A DNA stretch of 64,000 nt from Brevundimonas abyssalis TAR-001 (GTDB lineage: Bacteria; Pseudomonadota; Alphaproteobacteria; Caulobacterales; Caulobacteraceae): assembly GCF_000466985.1 (NCBI RefSeq), contig NZ_BATC01000009.1:1-64000 (forward strand), read 5' to 3'. The translations under genes and the position numbers were made by a program. Below, piece by piece: positions 40,401 through 46,699 of the stretch (its first letter is position 1; every line of letters begins with the position of its first letter). The notes below the pieces were generated by a model. It was not told the DNA's origin. It did no database searches and saw only the letters and a list, made by a program, of their open reading frames with translations.

Positions 40401-40614
40401 TGGTGTCGACAACGCCCTCATAGACGGCGGCCAGACGCAGCAAACCTTCGTACCGTTCATCGGCCGCCGCGGCGGCCTCCGGGTCCGCCGCCCGCAACCT
40501 GAGCGCCACAAGCTGGGCGTAGGTCTGGGTCAGGGCTTGGGGCAGAGTCCTTGGATCGATGTCGGCGACCCGTGGGGCGAGCCGGATGAGGCGGGCGGAT
40601 TCGGCGTCAAACAT
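37417..40614 (-). CDS. Large Ski2-like DEAD/DEAH helicase (HamB-like)
   Basis: 1065 residues. After a 300-residue helical N-terminal part come the SF2 motifs: Walker A LVLPTGAGKTT (about 321-331), DECH box FDECH (421-425), SAM (459-461), motif V ATPTLAQGINLP (669-680) and motif VI NAAGRAGRAGF (708-718). The GRAGR form and the long C-terminal region are typical of Ski2-like helicases. The gene overlaps by eight bases a nuclease-like gene upstream, the arrangement of Hachiman (HamA-HamB) and AbpAB anti-phage systems. Helicase identity is firm; defence role is inferred from the pair and the island. Confidence 0.8.
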   Translation of the reverse strand: MFDAESARLIRLAPRVADIDPRTLPQALTQTYAQLVALRLRAADPEAAAAADERYEGLLRLAAVYEGVVDTTEDEDHRRGAAFVAATAYQILGRVADRDDSDAPLLTPDAIHPRIAAPLLFIIAGQSPDAREAGGRLATLRDGPVLIGALIESVADLARENLVAIVNRAARLAERRPDRGDLIGQTEQTLYGLCWAGLAQLAASVLSRDTPQTLFRLFDTPEATFHQVEVLSAMRPHLAREGIEIVNTYAGPRHLARLLQHASRQFMGFGLAGLPAPAGVAEATWRPWLKRRAVNKPVIWPNHRAAIETGLLERGVSAVLVLPTGAGKTTLSELKIAAALASGRKVIFLAPTLALVDQLRDEFARTFSSDLGQVVVSTDGDLSALVSGPSISEIEVMTPERLLAMLSFADADLSDVGLIVFDECHLLAPRGGGTRSLDAMLCLLHAARRAPDADFLLLSAMLTNGDDLAEWLGELTGRQAVFFHDPWKPSRQARGVVVYPQDELNQFRRDIQNGMVPRPTYPATPHALFGLQQNWIPAAGTDTAVVKLMDETVPLTTGAYGLQPTANTVAGTLAERASQAGLKTIIFVQQADHAPSTARKISERLVGPWRMTETEQGFAADIAVELGTGKSLVQPQAGAVPHNGDMIPLERRLAESLYRREDGAAIIVATPTLAQGINLPAQVAILAGDKRSGAGGERAQLEQHELLNAAGRAGRAGFLANGMVLLVPEPVIGFTPEQPALAAYPKLLSILPTDDRCVLVEDPVEHMLDQIQLGQVSARIDYFVNRMRSGEPDEAGAAAVALTRRSFGAFLARKRGETIDAAVAALERALAATPAEDDETGSLVAALTGLPRDAVAVLAARLGTDPAAFPATIPAWVRWIVEFFRREPEAAGHLVGGLDTIKAVTRGRKTGGPITDAEFDRLNLALQAWISGRPFSEIEQALGVAANAVKTCKRSRDLVLKVVGRNLYMVATAATELAKRRLAPTAEGVVQIPAVIDILAYALRVGFDSAAKTAFHHLHNDIRTRVEAHTRFRAFAGDGEIDDGGTFGDVFDRVQVRLLLFRFED

Positions 40615-41377
40615 CGATTTTGGCCCACACCAGAACGGCGAAAGCTTGGAACCACGCCCGCATATCTGCCAGGGGCATGGTCGAGCCGGACCGCTGCGGA
40701 CGCGCGCCGAGGCCGTCGTAGTGAGAGAAGAGGTCGATGCAGGCGTCGGCGTCGAAGATGCCAGGCTCGACAGTCAAAGCCGCGTCGAACAGGAGTGGCC
40801 GACCGTATACGATCGTCGAATAGGCGTTCGCCCGCTCTTGGGCGTTCAGATTGAAGCGGGCCAGCAGGGCGATCGCGCCTTGGATCAGCTGGGAGTCCCG
40901 CTTTCCGTCATAGTAGCCCCTAAAGGCCTTTATAACCTTGTCGCGGAAAACCTGCCGAGCGTTGGTGGTACATTTGTATTCGTAGATTGTAGCCGCCGTC
41001 AGACGTCGGTTGGGCTCGTCCCAAGCTACCTTGAGACCGTCTAGCCCCTGTTGCGTCGCCTTGGTGTGGGGTTCGAGGACGACCTCGCCCGGGGCGGCCT
41101 TCTGCAGGGCCACGATCCAGCAGATAATCTCGAACAGGAGGCCGTCCCGGTGCCAAGGGTCACCCGCCGGAAAGAGCTGGGCGCGGATCTGGGCCTTCAT
41201 TTCGGCGTCGGAGGGGAGGTCAAGTGTCATTGCGCCCGCGAGGGCGTCGGCAGCGTCCGCGGCACGGCCTTGGAGCACAACGGCGACCAGACCGGCCAAG
41301 CCGTCCAGATCGGCCACTACCCATTGAACGCCCCCACAGTGAGGCTCGGCGGGTTGGTTGGTGATGGTCAGAGGCAT
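40607..41377 (-). CDS. PD-(D/E)XK nuclease-like protein (HamA/DUF1837-like)
   Basis: 256 residues from the ATG at 41377 (MPLTITNQPAEPHCGG); a GTG at 41425 would add 16 residues, and neither has a good ribosome binding site. Candidate catalytic residues are Glu83 in GLLFEIICW, Asp113 in QQGLDGLKV and Glu133-x-Lys135 in TIYEYKC, the E-D-ExK layout of this nuclease fold. FRDKVIKAFRGYYDGK follows. In Hachiman, HamA is an inactive-until-triggered nuclease released by its helicase. Similarity is by motif layout; other restriction-like families cannot be excluded. Confidence 0.6.
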   Translation of the reverse strand: MPLTITNQPAEPHCGGVQWVVADLDGLAGLVAVVLQGRAADAADALAGAMTLDLPSDAEMKAQIRAQLFPAGDPWHRDGLLFEIICWIVALQKAAPGEVVLEPHTKATQQGLDGLKVAWDEPNRRLTAATIYEYKCTTNARQVFRDKVIKAFRGYYDGKRDSQLIQGAIALLARFNLNAQERANAYSTIVYGRPLLFDAALTVEPGIFDADACIDLFSHYDGLGARPQRSGSTMPLADMRAWFQAFAVLVWAKIDV

Positions 41378-41401
41378 GAGGCCAGCTTGGCGGTTTATGA
41401 T

Positions 41402-41459
41402 GCGATAGCACCGCCGCTTGATCACTAATAGGTTGGTGTGTCGAACGCGGTGCGATCGC
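41402..41459 (-). promoter_or_regulatory. Inverted repeat upstream of the nuclease-helicase pair
   Basis: GCGATAGCACCGC (41402-41414) and GCGGTGCGATCGC (41447-41459) are complementary at 12 of 13 positions, separated by 32 bases, and lie 25-82 bases before the ATG at 41377. Probable operator or long-range hairpin. No clear -35/-10 pair is seen. Confidence 0.35.
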
Positions 41460-41540
41460 TAGAAACGGGATAAAGCTTACGGACCCCTTCCGAGGTCATT
41501 TGGATGGAGTCGGCTAATGTCGCCTTCTTGAGAGTTCACG

Positions 41541-41568
41541 AATGTCCGCTTCTGGCGCTTTCCAGACC
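41541..41568 (+). repeat. 28-bp repeat, left copy flanking the ubiquitin-like cluster
   Basis: Matches 48572-48599 at 24 of 28 positions in the same orientation (AATGTCCG, TTGGCGCTT-like core, CAGACC). The two copies enclose 41.5-48.6 kb. The rest of 41378-41841 shows no gene that I trust. Confidence 0.5.
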
Positions 41569-41841
41569 TTGGCCACGTCGGCAGAGAGCTCAAGGCGGAC
41601 ATCCGAAGCGTCTGCTCCCGACTGAAATTTAGTCAAGAAACGAATCCCGGGGAACGGTGCCACGAGGACCGGCAAGGCTGCTGCGCTATCCCGAGATTCA
41701 GCGCGCCCGTTGCATGGCCGTGCTGACGCAATCCTTTGGCGCGGGATGATCGTCTCCTCGGCGAGCAGCAGCACGGAAATGGACCCATCCGCGTCATTCC
41801 AAAGGCGATTTCCCACTGGAGCTCGCAGTCGCTGCCGATGT

Positions 41842-42201
41842 TCAGCACCAAAGGACACGGCCTCTCACGAGATTAAAGTGACTGCCGCAGCCGGTCCGCC
41901 GCCAGATCGAGGGCCGCACGGTCGGCCGCGCCTCCCGATCCCAGGCGACGGACCAACGCGGTCGACGATTGCCGAAGAAGCGTAGGTTGAGGGTCTCGCC
42001 ACAGCCGCATGGACAGAGCATCGTTCCGAAGGCCGGCGCGCCCGCCTGAAGGCTGACGTAGAGTCGGCGACGTCGGAGCTTTCGCGGTCGTTCGGCGACG
42101 AGCTCCAGTTGAACCCGCGGCCGGCACCAGCGCTCGCGCGCCCGGGAAAAATCACCGGTGGCCCGCTGAAACCATCGGCGCATGTTCCCGAGCGGATTCA
42201 T
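41842..42201 (-). CDS. DUF6527 family protein
   Basis: 119 residues, basic N-terminal half (about 20 Arg/Lys in the first 50), then TMLCPCGCGETLNLRF with a CPCGC zinc-knuckle-like motif, and a conserved end RRTGCGSHFNLVRGRVLWC. This is the pattern I know as DUF6527, a recurring last gene in bacterial ubiquitin-like operons. The start overlaps the E1-like stop (ATGA), so expression is coupled. Zinc binding and a role in target choice are guesses. Confidence 0.7.
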   Translation of the reverse strand: MNPLGNMRRWFQRATGDFSRARERWCRPRVQLELVAERPRKLRRRRLYVSLQAGAPAFGTMLCPCGCGETLNLRFFGNRRPRWSVAWDREARPTVRPSIWRRTGCGSHFNLVRGRVLWC

Positions 42202-43574
42202 GCCGCGGCCGTCTCGATACGCCCACAGCCGATCGGAGGTGTGCAGTCACCGCGGCCCACCAAGGGGGCCAACTCCAGATCGGGATCTCCGTCCCCGCGA
42301 TGAATGGTGCGTCCATGGGTAAGAAGCAGCTTCTGGACGGCGACGTCCGCATTGTTCACCGTGCGGAACGGATGGAGCCGCGCGAGCAACTCGTTCACCG
42401 CCGAAGCGGCAGCCAGGGTGTTGACGCTGATCACCGCCGGGCTGTCGACCCGGACACCGCGGATGTAGCCGCGGCGAACCTGATCTTCGTAGAAGGGCTG
42501 ATCCGTCCGCTTCAAATACTCCGCCCTGAGGCCTTCATCTGAATAGACTCCCCGGCTCTTGAGGCTCGCTCCGCCGGGCTGCAGATAGTGAACCGCGGCC
42601 GAGACGCTGGCGACGCCGCCCTGCCCGTCCGCGTCGAGACGCACGCCGATATCAAGGTAGGGCAGAGTGTAGAAGGTGGCGACCCGGTTGAGAGTGTCTC
42701 GGCCCTCAAGACTGTCGACGCAGCCGATCAGAACGTCGGCGATGCTGATCAGCTGGATAGCCTCGACCGTATCGACCCGACCTTGGAAATCCACGACATC
42801 GGTGCCCAAACCCATCCGATCCAAGTGACCACGCATCATCAGGGCCTTGTTCGCGCCGACCTCCGCGTCCGAGCGGGTGGAGCCCCAGATCCGATTGAGA
42901 TTACGCCCTTCCACCACATCCGGATCGATCAACAGGATGCGGCCGACACCCAGGCGCGCCAGCATTTCGACCGTGGGGCTGCCGGTGCCGGAGATCCCCA
43001 CGACGGCGACGGTGAGCGCCCGCAACAGGTTGGTCGTCCGATCGCCGAACACCTGTCGGTGGCGCTGGTCGAAGTCGTTGGCCGCTGCCAGCGGGTCGGG
43101 CCAGAAGACGAGATCGTCTCCGACCACGGCGACCCGGTCCACCGCGCGGAAAGTTCCGTCATCCATGACCAAGCGAGCCAAAATTTCGCCGTCGGGCAGC
43201 ATCACGGCGCTGATGTGGGGTCCGGGAACCTTGAGCGACACAGCCGCGAACAGTTCGCGATCGGAAGCGTCGTCAAGAGCCGAGAAGCCGCGATAGCCGT
43301 TGGGGTGGGAATGTATCTTGAGCACCTTCATTCCCCCGGCTCCGGCCTCGGGCAACAGCGCCCTCAGCCGGCGGGTCGGCCAAGTGACCGTGGCCTCGGC
43401 GCGAACGCACTCCGCGTACGGAATCTCGGTGATCCGGTGCAACAAATGCGCCCGCCGCGTCGCGGGTGCGGTTTGGCCAAGCAGGCCGACCGCGACGGCC
43501 TCAAGATCGCTGCCGTCAAAGAGGTGATGCTGGAGCCGCCGATGCTGGGCTGCGGTCAGTCGAAAGGTGTCCAT
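42198..43574 (-). CDS. JAB deubiquitinase-like / ThiF E1-like fusion
   Basis: 458 residues from the ATG at 43574; AAGGAG eight bases before it decides this start over longer options. Residues 1-150 are a JAB/JAMM domain with intact metal motif KIHSHPNGYRGFSALDD (His88, His90, Ser98, Asp101). Residues ~180-450 are a ThiF/E1 adenylation domain: VVGISGTGS (192-199), LIDPDVVEGRNLNRIWGSTR and IGCVDSLEGRDTLNR. Where E1-like proteins of this type commonly show PGG-C-L-x-C, this one reads PGGASLKS (333-340), with serines at 337 and 340. It would activate the Ub-like protein; the JAB part may trim or remove it. Confidence 0.85.
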   Translation of the reverse strand: MDTFRLTAAQHRRLQHHLFDGSDLEAVAVGLLGQTAPATRRAHLLHRITEIPYAECVRAEATVTWPTRRLRALLPEAGAGGMKVLKIHSHPNGYRGFSALDDASDRELFAAVSLKVPGPHISAVMLPDGEILARLVMDDGTFRAVDRVAVVGDDLVFWPDPLAAANDFDQRHRQVFGDRTTNLLRALTVAVVGISGTGSPTVEMLARLGVGRILLIDPDVVEGRNLNRIWGSTRSDAEVGANKALMMRGHLDRMGLGTDVVDFQGRVDTVEAIQLISIADVLIGCVDSLEGRDTLNRVATFYTLPYLDIGVRLDADGQGGVASVSAAVHYLQPGGASLKSRGVYSDEGLRAEYLKRTDQPFYEDQVRRGYIRGVRVDSPAVISVNTLAAASAVNELLARLHPFRTVNNADVAVQKLLLTHGRTIHRGDGDPDLELAPLVGRGDCTPPIGCGRIETAAA

Positions 43575-43587
43575 CAGGGGCGCTCCT

Positions 43588-43971
43588 TCAGCGTTTGCGG
43601 AATTCATGAGTGAGCCAGCCCCGCACCCGACGAAGATGTGTGGCCAGAGTGTCGACACCTGATCGCCATGCGTAGTGCCGACTCCATTGCTGGAAGGTCC
43701 GACCGTCGATCGCGAGGGCGCTCAGGTTGTTGATGGCCTTGCCGTCAACGCGGGCGAGGGGCGGGTCGAAATAGGCCATGTCGATCTGGCCCGGCGGATA
43801 GGTGTCCATCCGGATCGCCACCGTGGCGCTGCTGGACGTGTAGCCGGTCGGGACCGGGTGGTTGTGGATCAAGATCCACCGGGACGGACCCGAGCGGATA
43901 GCCTCCCAGGACAATCCGAGCGCATCGAGCGCCCGGACGTCCTCGGAACCGAGTTCGAAGTCCCGGCGCAT
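43588..43971 (-). CDS. E2-like protein (prokaryotic E2 family E)
   Basis: 127 residues. RWILIHNHPVPTGYTSSSAT, then YPPGQIDMAYFDPPLARVDG and IDGRTFQQWSRHYAW...GVDTL follow the E2-fold pattern of the prokaryotic E2 family E found in multiubiquitin operons. The protein contains no cysteine at all, so a classical thioester intermediate is impossible. Histidine in WSRH and several serines are the remaining candidates. It lies four bases after the Ub-like gene and 13 bases before the E1-like start. Confidence 0.8.
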   Translation of the reverse strand: MRRDFELGSEDVRALDALGLSWEAIRSGPSRWILIHNHPVPTGYTSSSATVAIRMDTYPPGQIDMAYFDPPLARVDGKAINNLSALAIDGRTFQQWSRHYAWRSGVDTLATHLRRVRGWLTHEFRKR

Positions 43972-43975
43972 GGGC

Positions 43976-44344
43976 TCAGCCCTCCGTCTCGTCGAGCGGG
44001 AAGGTCTCGAAGACTTCGATGCCGGGCTCGCCCAGGTCCACCACTTGATCGAGGCCGATGGCCACGTAGGTGCCGCCGCGCACCCGCTTTTCGATCTCGT
44101 AGTGTTCCGGGGGTGTCTTGCCCGCCTTCACCAGAAGATCGCGGCCGGTGACACGCCGCGCCTGAAACAGGTGGTGGTCGTGGTCGATCTTGACCTTGTA
44201 CGTCTTGGCGGGCGGCGGGGGCCGGTTTTCGCGTCCATAGATTTCTACCTCGACCACATCGACGAGTGGGCTCGAGGTATCGGTGCTGTCGACGCCGTCT
44301 TGGGCGCGGGTCTGGATGAGCGAAGGGGAGGAACGGGCGTCCAT
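43976..44344 (-). CDS. Multiubiquitin-family Ub-like protein
   Basis: 122 residues from the ATG at 44344 (GAGG six bases upstream; a longer in-frame start at 44422 would overlap the operator). Residues 1-45 look disordered; then PAKTYKVKIDHDHHLFQA, RVTGRDLLVKAGKTPPEHYE and RGGTYVAIGLDQVVDLGEPG form one beta-grasp domain of the multiubiquitin family. Only one copy is present. The end is FETFPLDETEG, so the last residue is a single glycine. It would be the modifier joined to targets by the E1/E2-like proteins downstream. Confidence 0.82.
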   Translation of the reverse strand: MDARSSPSLIQTRAQDGVDSTDTSSPLVDVVEVEIYGRENRPPPPAKTYKVKIDHDHHLFQARRVTGRDLLVKAGKTPPEHYEIEKRVRGGTYVAIGLDQVVDLGEPGIEVFETFPLDETEG

Positions 44345-44406
44345 GTTGACCTCGTATTGACATCGACGAGGCCACCGCGGCCCGTCTTCGCTTGATATGC
44401 GAAGCG

Positions 44407-44456
44407 GTGCTAAGTTTGTCAAGCGCTCGCTTAGCGGCGCTTGACGAATTTAGCAC
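44407..44456. promoter_or_regulatory. Mirrored divergent promoters inside an inverted-repeat operator
   Basis: GTGCTAAGTTTGTCAAGCG (44407-44425) and CGCTTGACGAATTTAGCAC (44438-44456) are complementary at 16 of 19 positions around a 12-base centre that carries another TTAGC. Each arm contains a -35 box: TTGACA on the minus strand (44421-44416) with CATATC 17 bases later, and TTGACG on the plus strand (44441-44446) with TACCCT about 16 bases later. One regulator, probably the adjacent XRE protein, can therefore block both the ubiquitin-like operon and its own operon. Confidence 0.6.
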
Positions 44457-44500
44457 AAGCCCTACCCTGCGTCACCCACAACTGCGCCTCCAGGTTCGCG

Positions 44501-44869
44501 ATGAAGCCCCCGACAACAAAGGAAGACACCACGCCCGGCCTAGGCAGATACTTGAAAGACATAAGAAATTCCCGAGGCTACTCACTCCGCGAAGTCGAGC
44601 GGCTGACCGGCGGCAAAATTTCCAACGGCTATCTCAGTCAACTCGAGAACGGAGAAATCGCGCGTCCGTCCGCCGTAATGCTGCACCGTCTGGCGGCCAC
44701 CTACGGGGTGGACTACGCCGTGTTGATGGAGCGGGCCGGCTTCGTCAGCGAGTCGGAAACGCCGGCGAACCGTGCGCCGACCTCCGTATTGGGGGAACTC
44801 ACTCCCGACGAAGAAGAGCAGCTCCTGAACTTCCTTGGCTATCTTCGGAGTCAGAAGGCAAGAAAGTGA
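44501..44869 (+). CDS. XRE family transcriptional regulator
   Basis: 122 residues from ATG 44501; an in-frame TTG at 44441 lies inside the -35 box and is rejected. The HTH is LGRYLKDIRNSRGYSLREVE with GYLSQLENGEIARPSAVMLH. A tail follows (LTPDEEEQLLNFLGYLRSQK). It overlaps the next gene by TGATG. XRE-IrrE/ImmA pairs in mobile elements work as repressor plus protease that inactivates it; the palindrome at 44407-44456 is the likely binding site. Confidence 0.88.
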   Translation: MKPPTTKEDTTPGLGRYLKDIRNSRGYSLREVERLTGGKISNGYLSQLENGEIARPSAVMLHRLAATYGVDYAVLMERAGFVSESETPANRAPTSVLGELTPDEEEQLLNFLGYLRSQKARK

Positions 44870-45783
44870 TGCTCGTCGACGACTGTTCCATTCCCTCGCA
44901 GGAGGCTGAGGCCATTCGATCCGAGGCCGGCCGCCTGTTGCGCGAGGCCGGAGCGGTCGGCGTTTTCCCGACGCCGGTCGACGAAATCATGCGGACCGCT
45001 AGAATTCAGGTTGTACCCATCAGCCTCGACGACAATTATTTGGCGCTGCTTCGCCGCAAGGCCGCCCAGGCAGGCGACGCTCTGCTAAGCGCGCTGAGCA
45101 AAGTATGGGGCGTCTTCGATCCCAAGGCGCGGATCGCCTTCATCGATCCCGAGACGCCCAAGGAAAAACTACCGTTCCTCAAATTGCACGAAGGCGGCCA
45201 CGCGGTCCTGCCATGGCAGTCGATCTTCGGAATCTTCGAGGACTGCCGCAAGACGCTCGACCCTGAGGTCAAGCAGCAGTTCGAGCGGGAAGCCAACGTC
45301 TTCGCCTCCGAGGTTCTCTTTCAACTCGACGCCTTCACCTCTGAGGCTGACGATCATGCGTTCGGGATCGGAGTGCCGTTGCGGCTGGCTCGGCGTTACG
45401 GCGCGTCGGTCTACGCGACCATCCGACGCTACGTGTCCCACAGCGACAAGACCTGCGCCGTTGTGGTGCTGAACCCCGCCGAGCCCGCCGAAATGGTCGG
45501 CTATTTCTGCACCGTGAGGCGAGTGATCGTCTCTGCGGCGTTCGCCCGTCGTTTCTCGAATATCGCCTGGCCCCAGACCGTCACGGCCGACGACGCCCTC
45601 GGCCGCCTCGTCCCGGTGAATCGAATGACCGGCCCAAGAACCCTGAGGATCACAGATGCCAACGGCGACCGGCAGGAGATGATCGCCGAAGCGTTCAAGA
45701 CGCCGCACCAGATTTTCGTTCTGATCAACGCCACCGCCAAGCCCGCTCGCCGGATCATCCTGCCAGCAAGCGTCACTTGCTGA
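44869..45783 (+). CDS. ImmA/IrrE-like metallopeptidase
   Basis: 304 residues starting at the ATG in the TGATG overlap. FLKLHEGGHAVLPWQ holds the zinc motif HEGGH (about residues 106-110), and FEREANVFASEVLF supplies the third ligand and the usual A-N-x-F-A segment of ImmA/IrrE proteins. A C-terminal domain of about 130 residues with EMVGYFCTVRRVIVSAAFAR is larger than in minimal ImmA. In ICEBs1 ImmA cleaves the ImmR repressor; here the same switch would open the divergent promoters. That role is inferred from pairing. Confidence 0.85.
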   Translation: MLVDDCSIPSQEAEAIRSEAGRLLREAGAVGVFPTPVDEIMRTARIQVVPISLDDNYLALLRRKAAQAGDALLSALSKVWGVFDPKARIAFIDPETPKEKLPFLKLHEGGHAVLPWQSIFGIFEDCRKTLDPEVKQQFEREANVFASEVLFQLDAFTSEADDHAFGIGVPLRLARRYGASVYATIRRYVSHSDKTCAVVVLNPAEPAEMVGYFCTVRRVIVSAAFARRFSNIAWPQTVTADDALGRLVPVNRMTGPRTLRITDANGDRQEMIAEAFKTPHQIFVLINATAKPARRIILPASVTC

Positions 45784-45790
45784 CGATCCG

Positions 45791-46138
45791 ATGGCACAGA
45801 TCCTCGGCTATGTGACTCCGGACGAACGCGATCGATTCGAGGCCTATGCCCGCAGCCACGGCCTCCACGTTACCGCTCTCGCGAACCTTCTGATCGCCCG
45901 CGAACTCCGCGCTGGCCGTCTGTCCGACCTGATCGAGCGCTTTGACATTCGCCCGTTGCCCGCTCGGACTAAGATCGTCGCCCACACTCCGGACGCGGCG
46001 ACCAAGGCGGCGTTCGCCCTCCGGGCCGCAGAGGCCGGTGTGAAACCCTCGCGCGCCGCGGCGGTTCTCTTTCGAGCCGAGCTGCACGAGCGATGGTTGG
46101 AGACCCATGTCCTCATTAACTATTTTGACTCAACTTGA
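45791..46138 (+). CDS. Small protein with two similar helical halves
   Basis: 115 residues. VTPDERDRFEAYARSHGLHV (8-27) and HTPDAATKAAFALRAAEAGV (65-84) resemble each other, and the following segments ANLLIARELRAGRL and AAVLFRAELHERWL do too. This internal duplication could be a single-chain version of a ribbon-helix-helix-like dimer, but I do not recognise the family. Seven bases after the metallopeptidase stop, so part of the operon. Confidence 0.6.
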   Translation: MAQILGYVTPDERDRFEAYARSHGLHVTALANLLIARELRAGRLSDLIERFDIRPLPARTKIVAHTPDAATKAAFALRAAEAGVKPSRAAAVLFRAELHERWLETHVLINYFDST

Positions 46139-46240
46139 GTCCAACGGTAGGGTCTGGGCAGATTCTCGCTTGCCGTGCCTGTCCATCCGATTAGGGTCGC
46201 GCCCGAGGGCTATTCGGGCTGTGCGAGGGGGCCGCCGCCA

Positions 46241-46699
46241 ATGATATCCACGGGACAGGCCACGTCTAAGTTCCGGCTAACCCAATTGGCCTTGCGCGCC
46301 GCCGTCGAGTTGGAACGTGCGCGCGCCGGCGGTCAGCCCCGCCGGGAGCCGTTGGACGCTCTGTCGCAGGCGCTTCTGCAGACGAGCGGATCGGACGACG
46401 GCGCAGCGCCTTTCCGTTTCGTAGAACCAGGTTTCTACCAGCCGCTGCAAAGGCTGTACTATGATCACGAATCGGTTCCCGCTTCCGACGTGGAGCATAT
46501 TCAAGCTCTAATTCGGCGGATCAGTGAGGCCCTCGCCCAAGTTGCGGACGGCGGCCGCGCCGGTACCGATGCGCTGATCCGCTTCTGCGTGGCTCTCCAC
46601 CAGGAACTGATCGAAGAACAGACGGCGGAGGATGCGCTTGTCGTCCATGAAGGACGAGCCCACGGCCACGGAGCTACGCCTCGCCTCTGCGCGGCGTAG
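46241..46699 (+). CDS. Unknown protein in the XRE-IrrE operon
   Basis: 152 residues from ATG 46241. Helical, with FRLTQLALRAAVELERARAG and VEHIQALIRRISEALAQVAD. No signal, membrane segment or known motif. Its end overlaps the metalloprotease start by up to 68 bases, an unusually long same-strand overlap, so either this C-terminus or the next start is misjudged. Confidence 0.5.
   Translation: MISTGQATSKFRLTQLALRAAVELERARAGGQPRREPLDALSQALLQTSGSDDGAAPFRFVEPGFYQPLQRLYYDHESVPASDVEHIQALIRRISEALAQVADGGRAGTDALIRFCVALHQELIEEQTAEDALVVHEGRAHGHGATPRLCAA

Noticed and set aside
41514-41858. 114-codon minus-strand frame after the DUF6527 gene
   Set aside because: It runs through the dispersed 28-bp repeat, whose reading KVWKAPEADI is a common false peptide, and it shows no family pattern. 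A real gene cannot be fully excluded.
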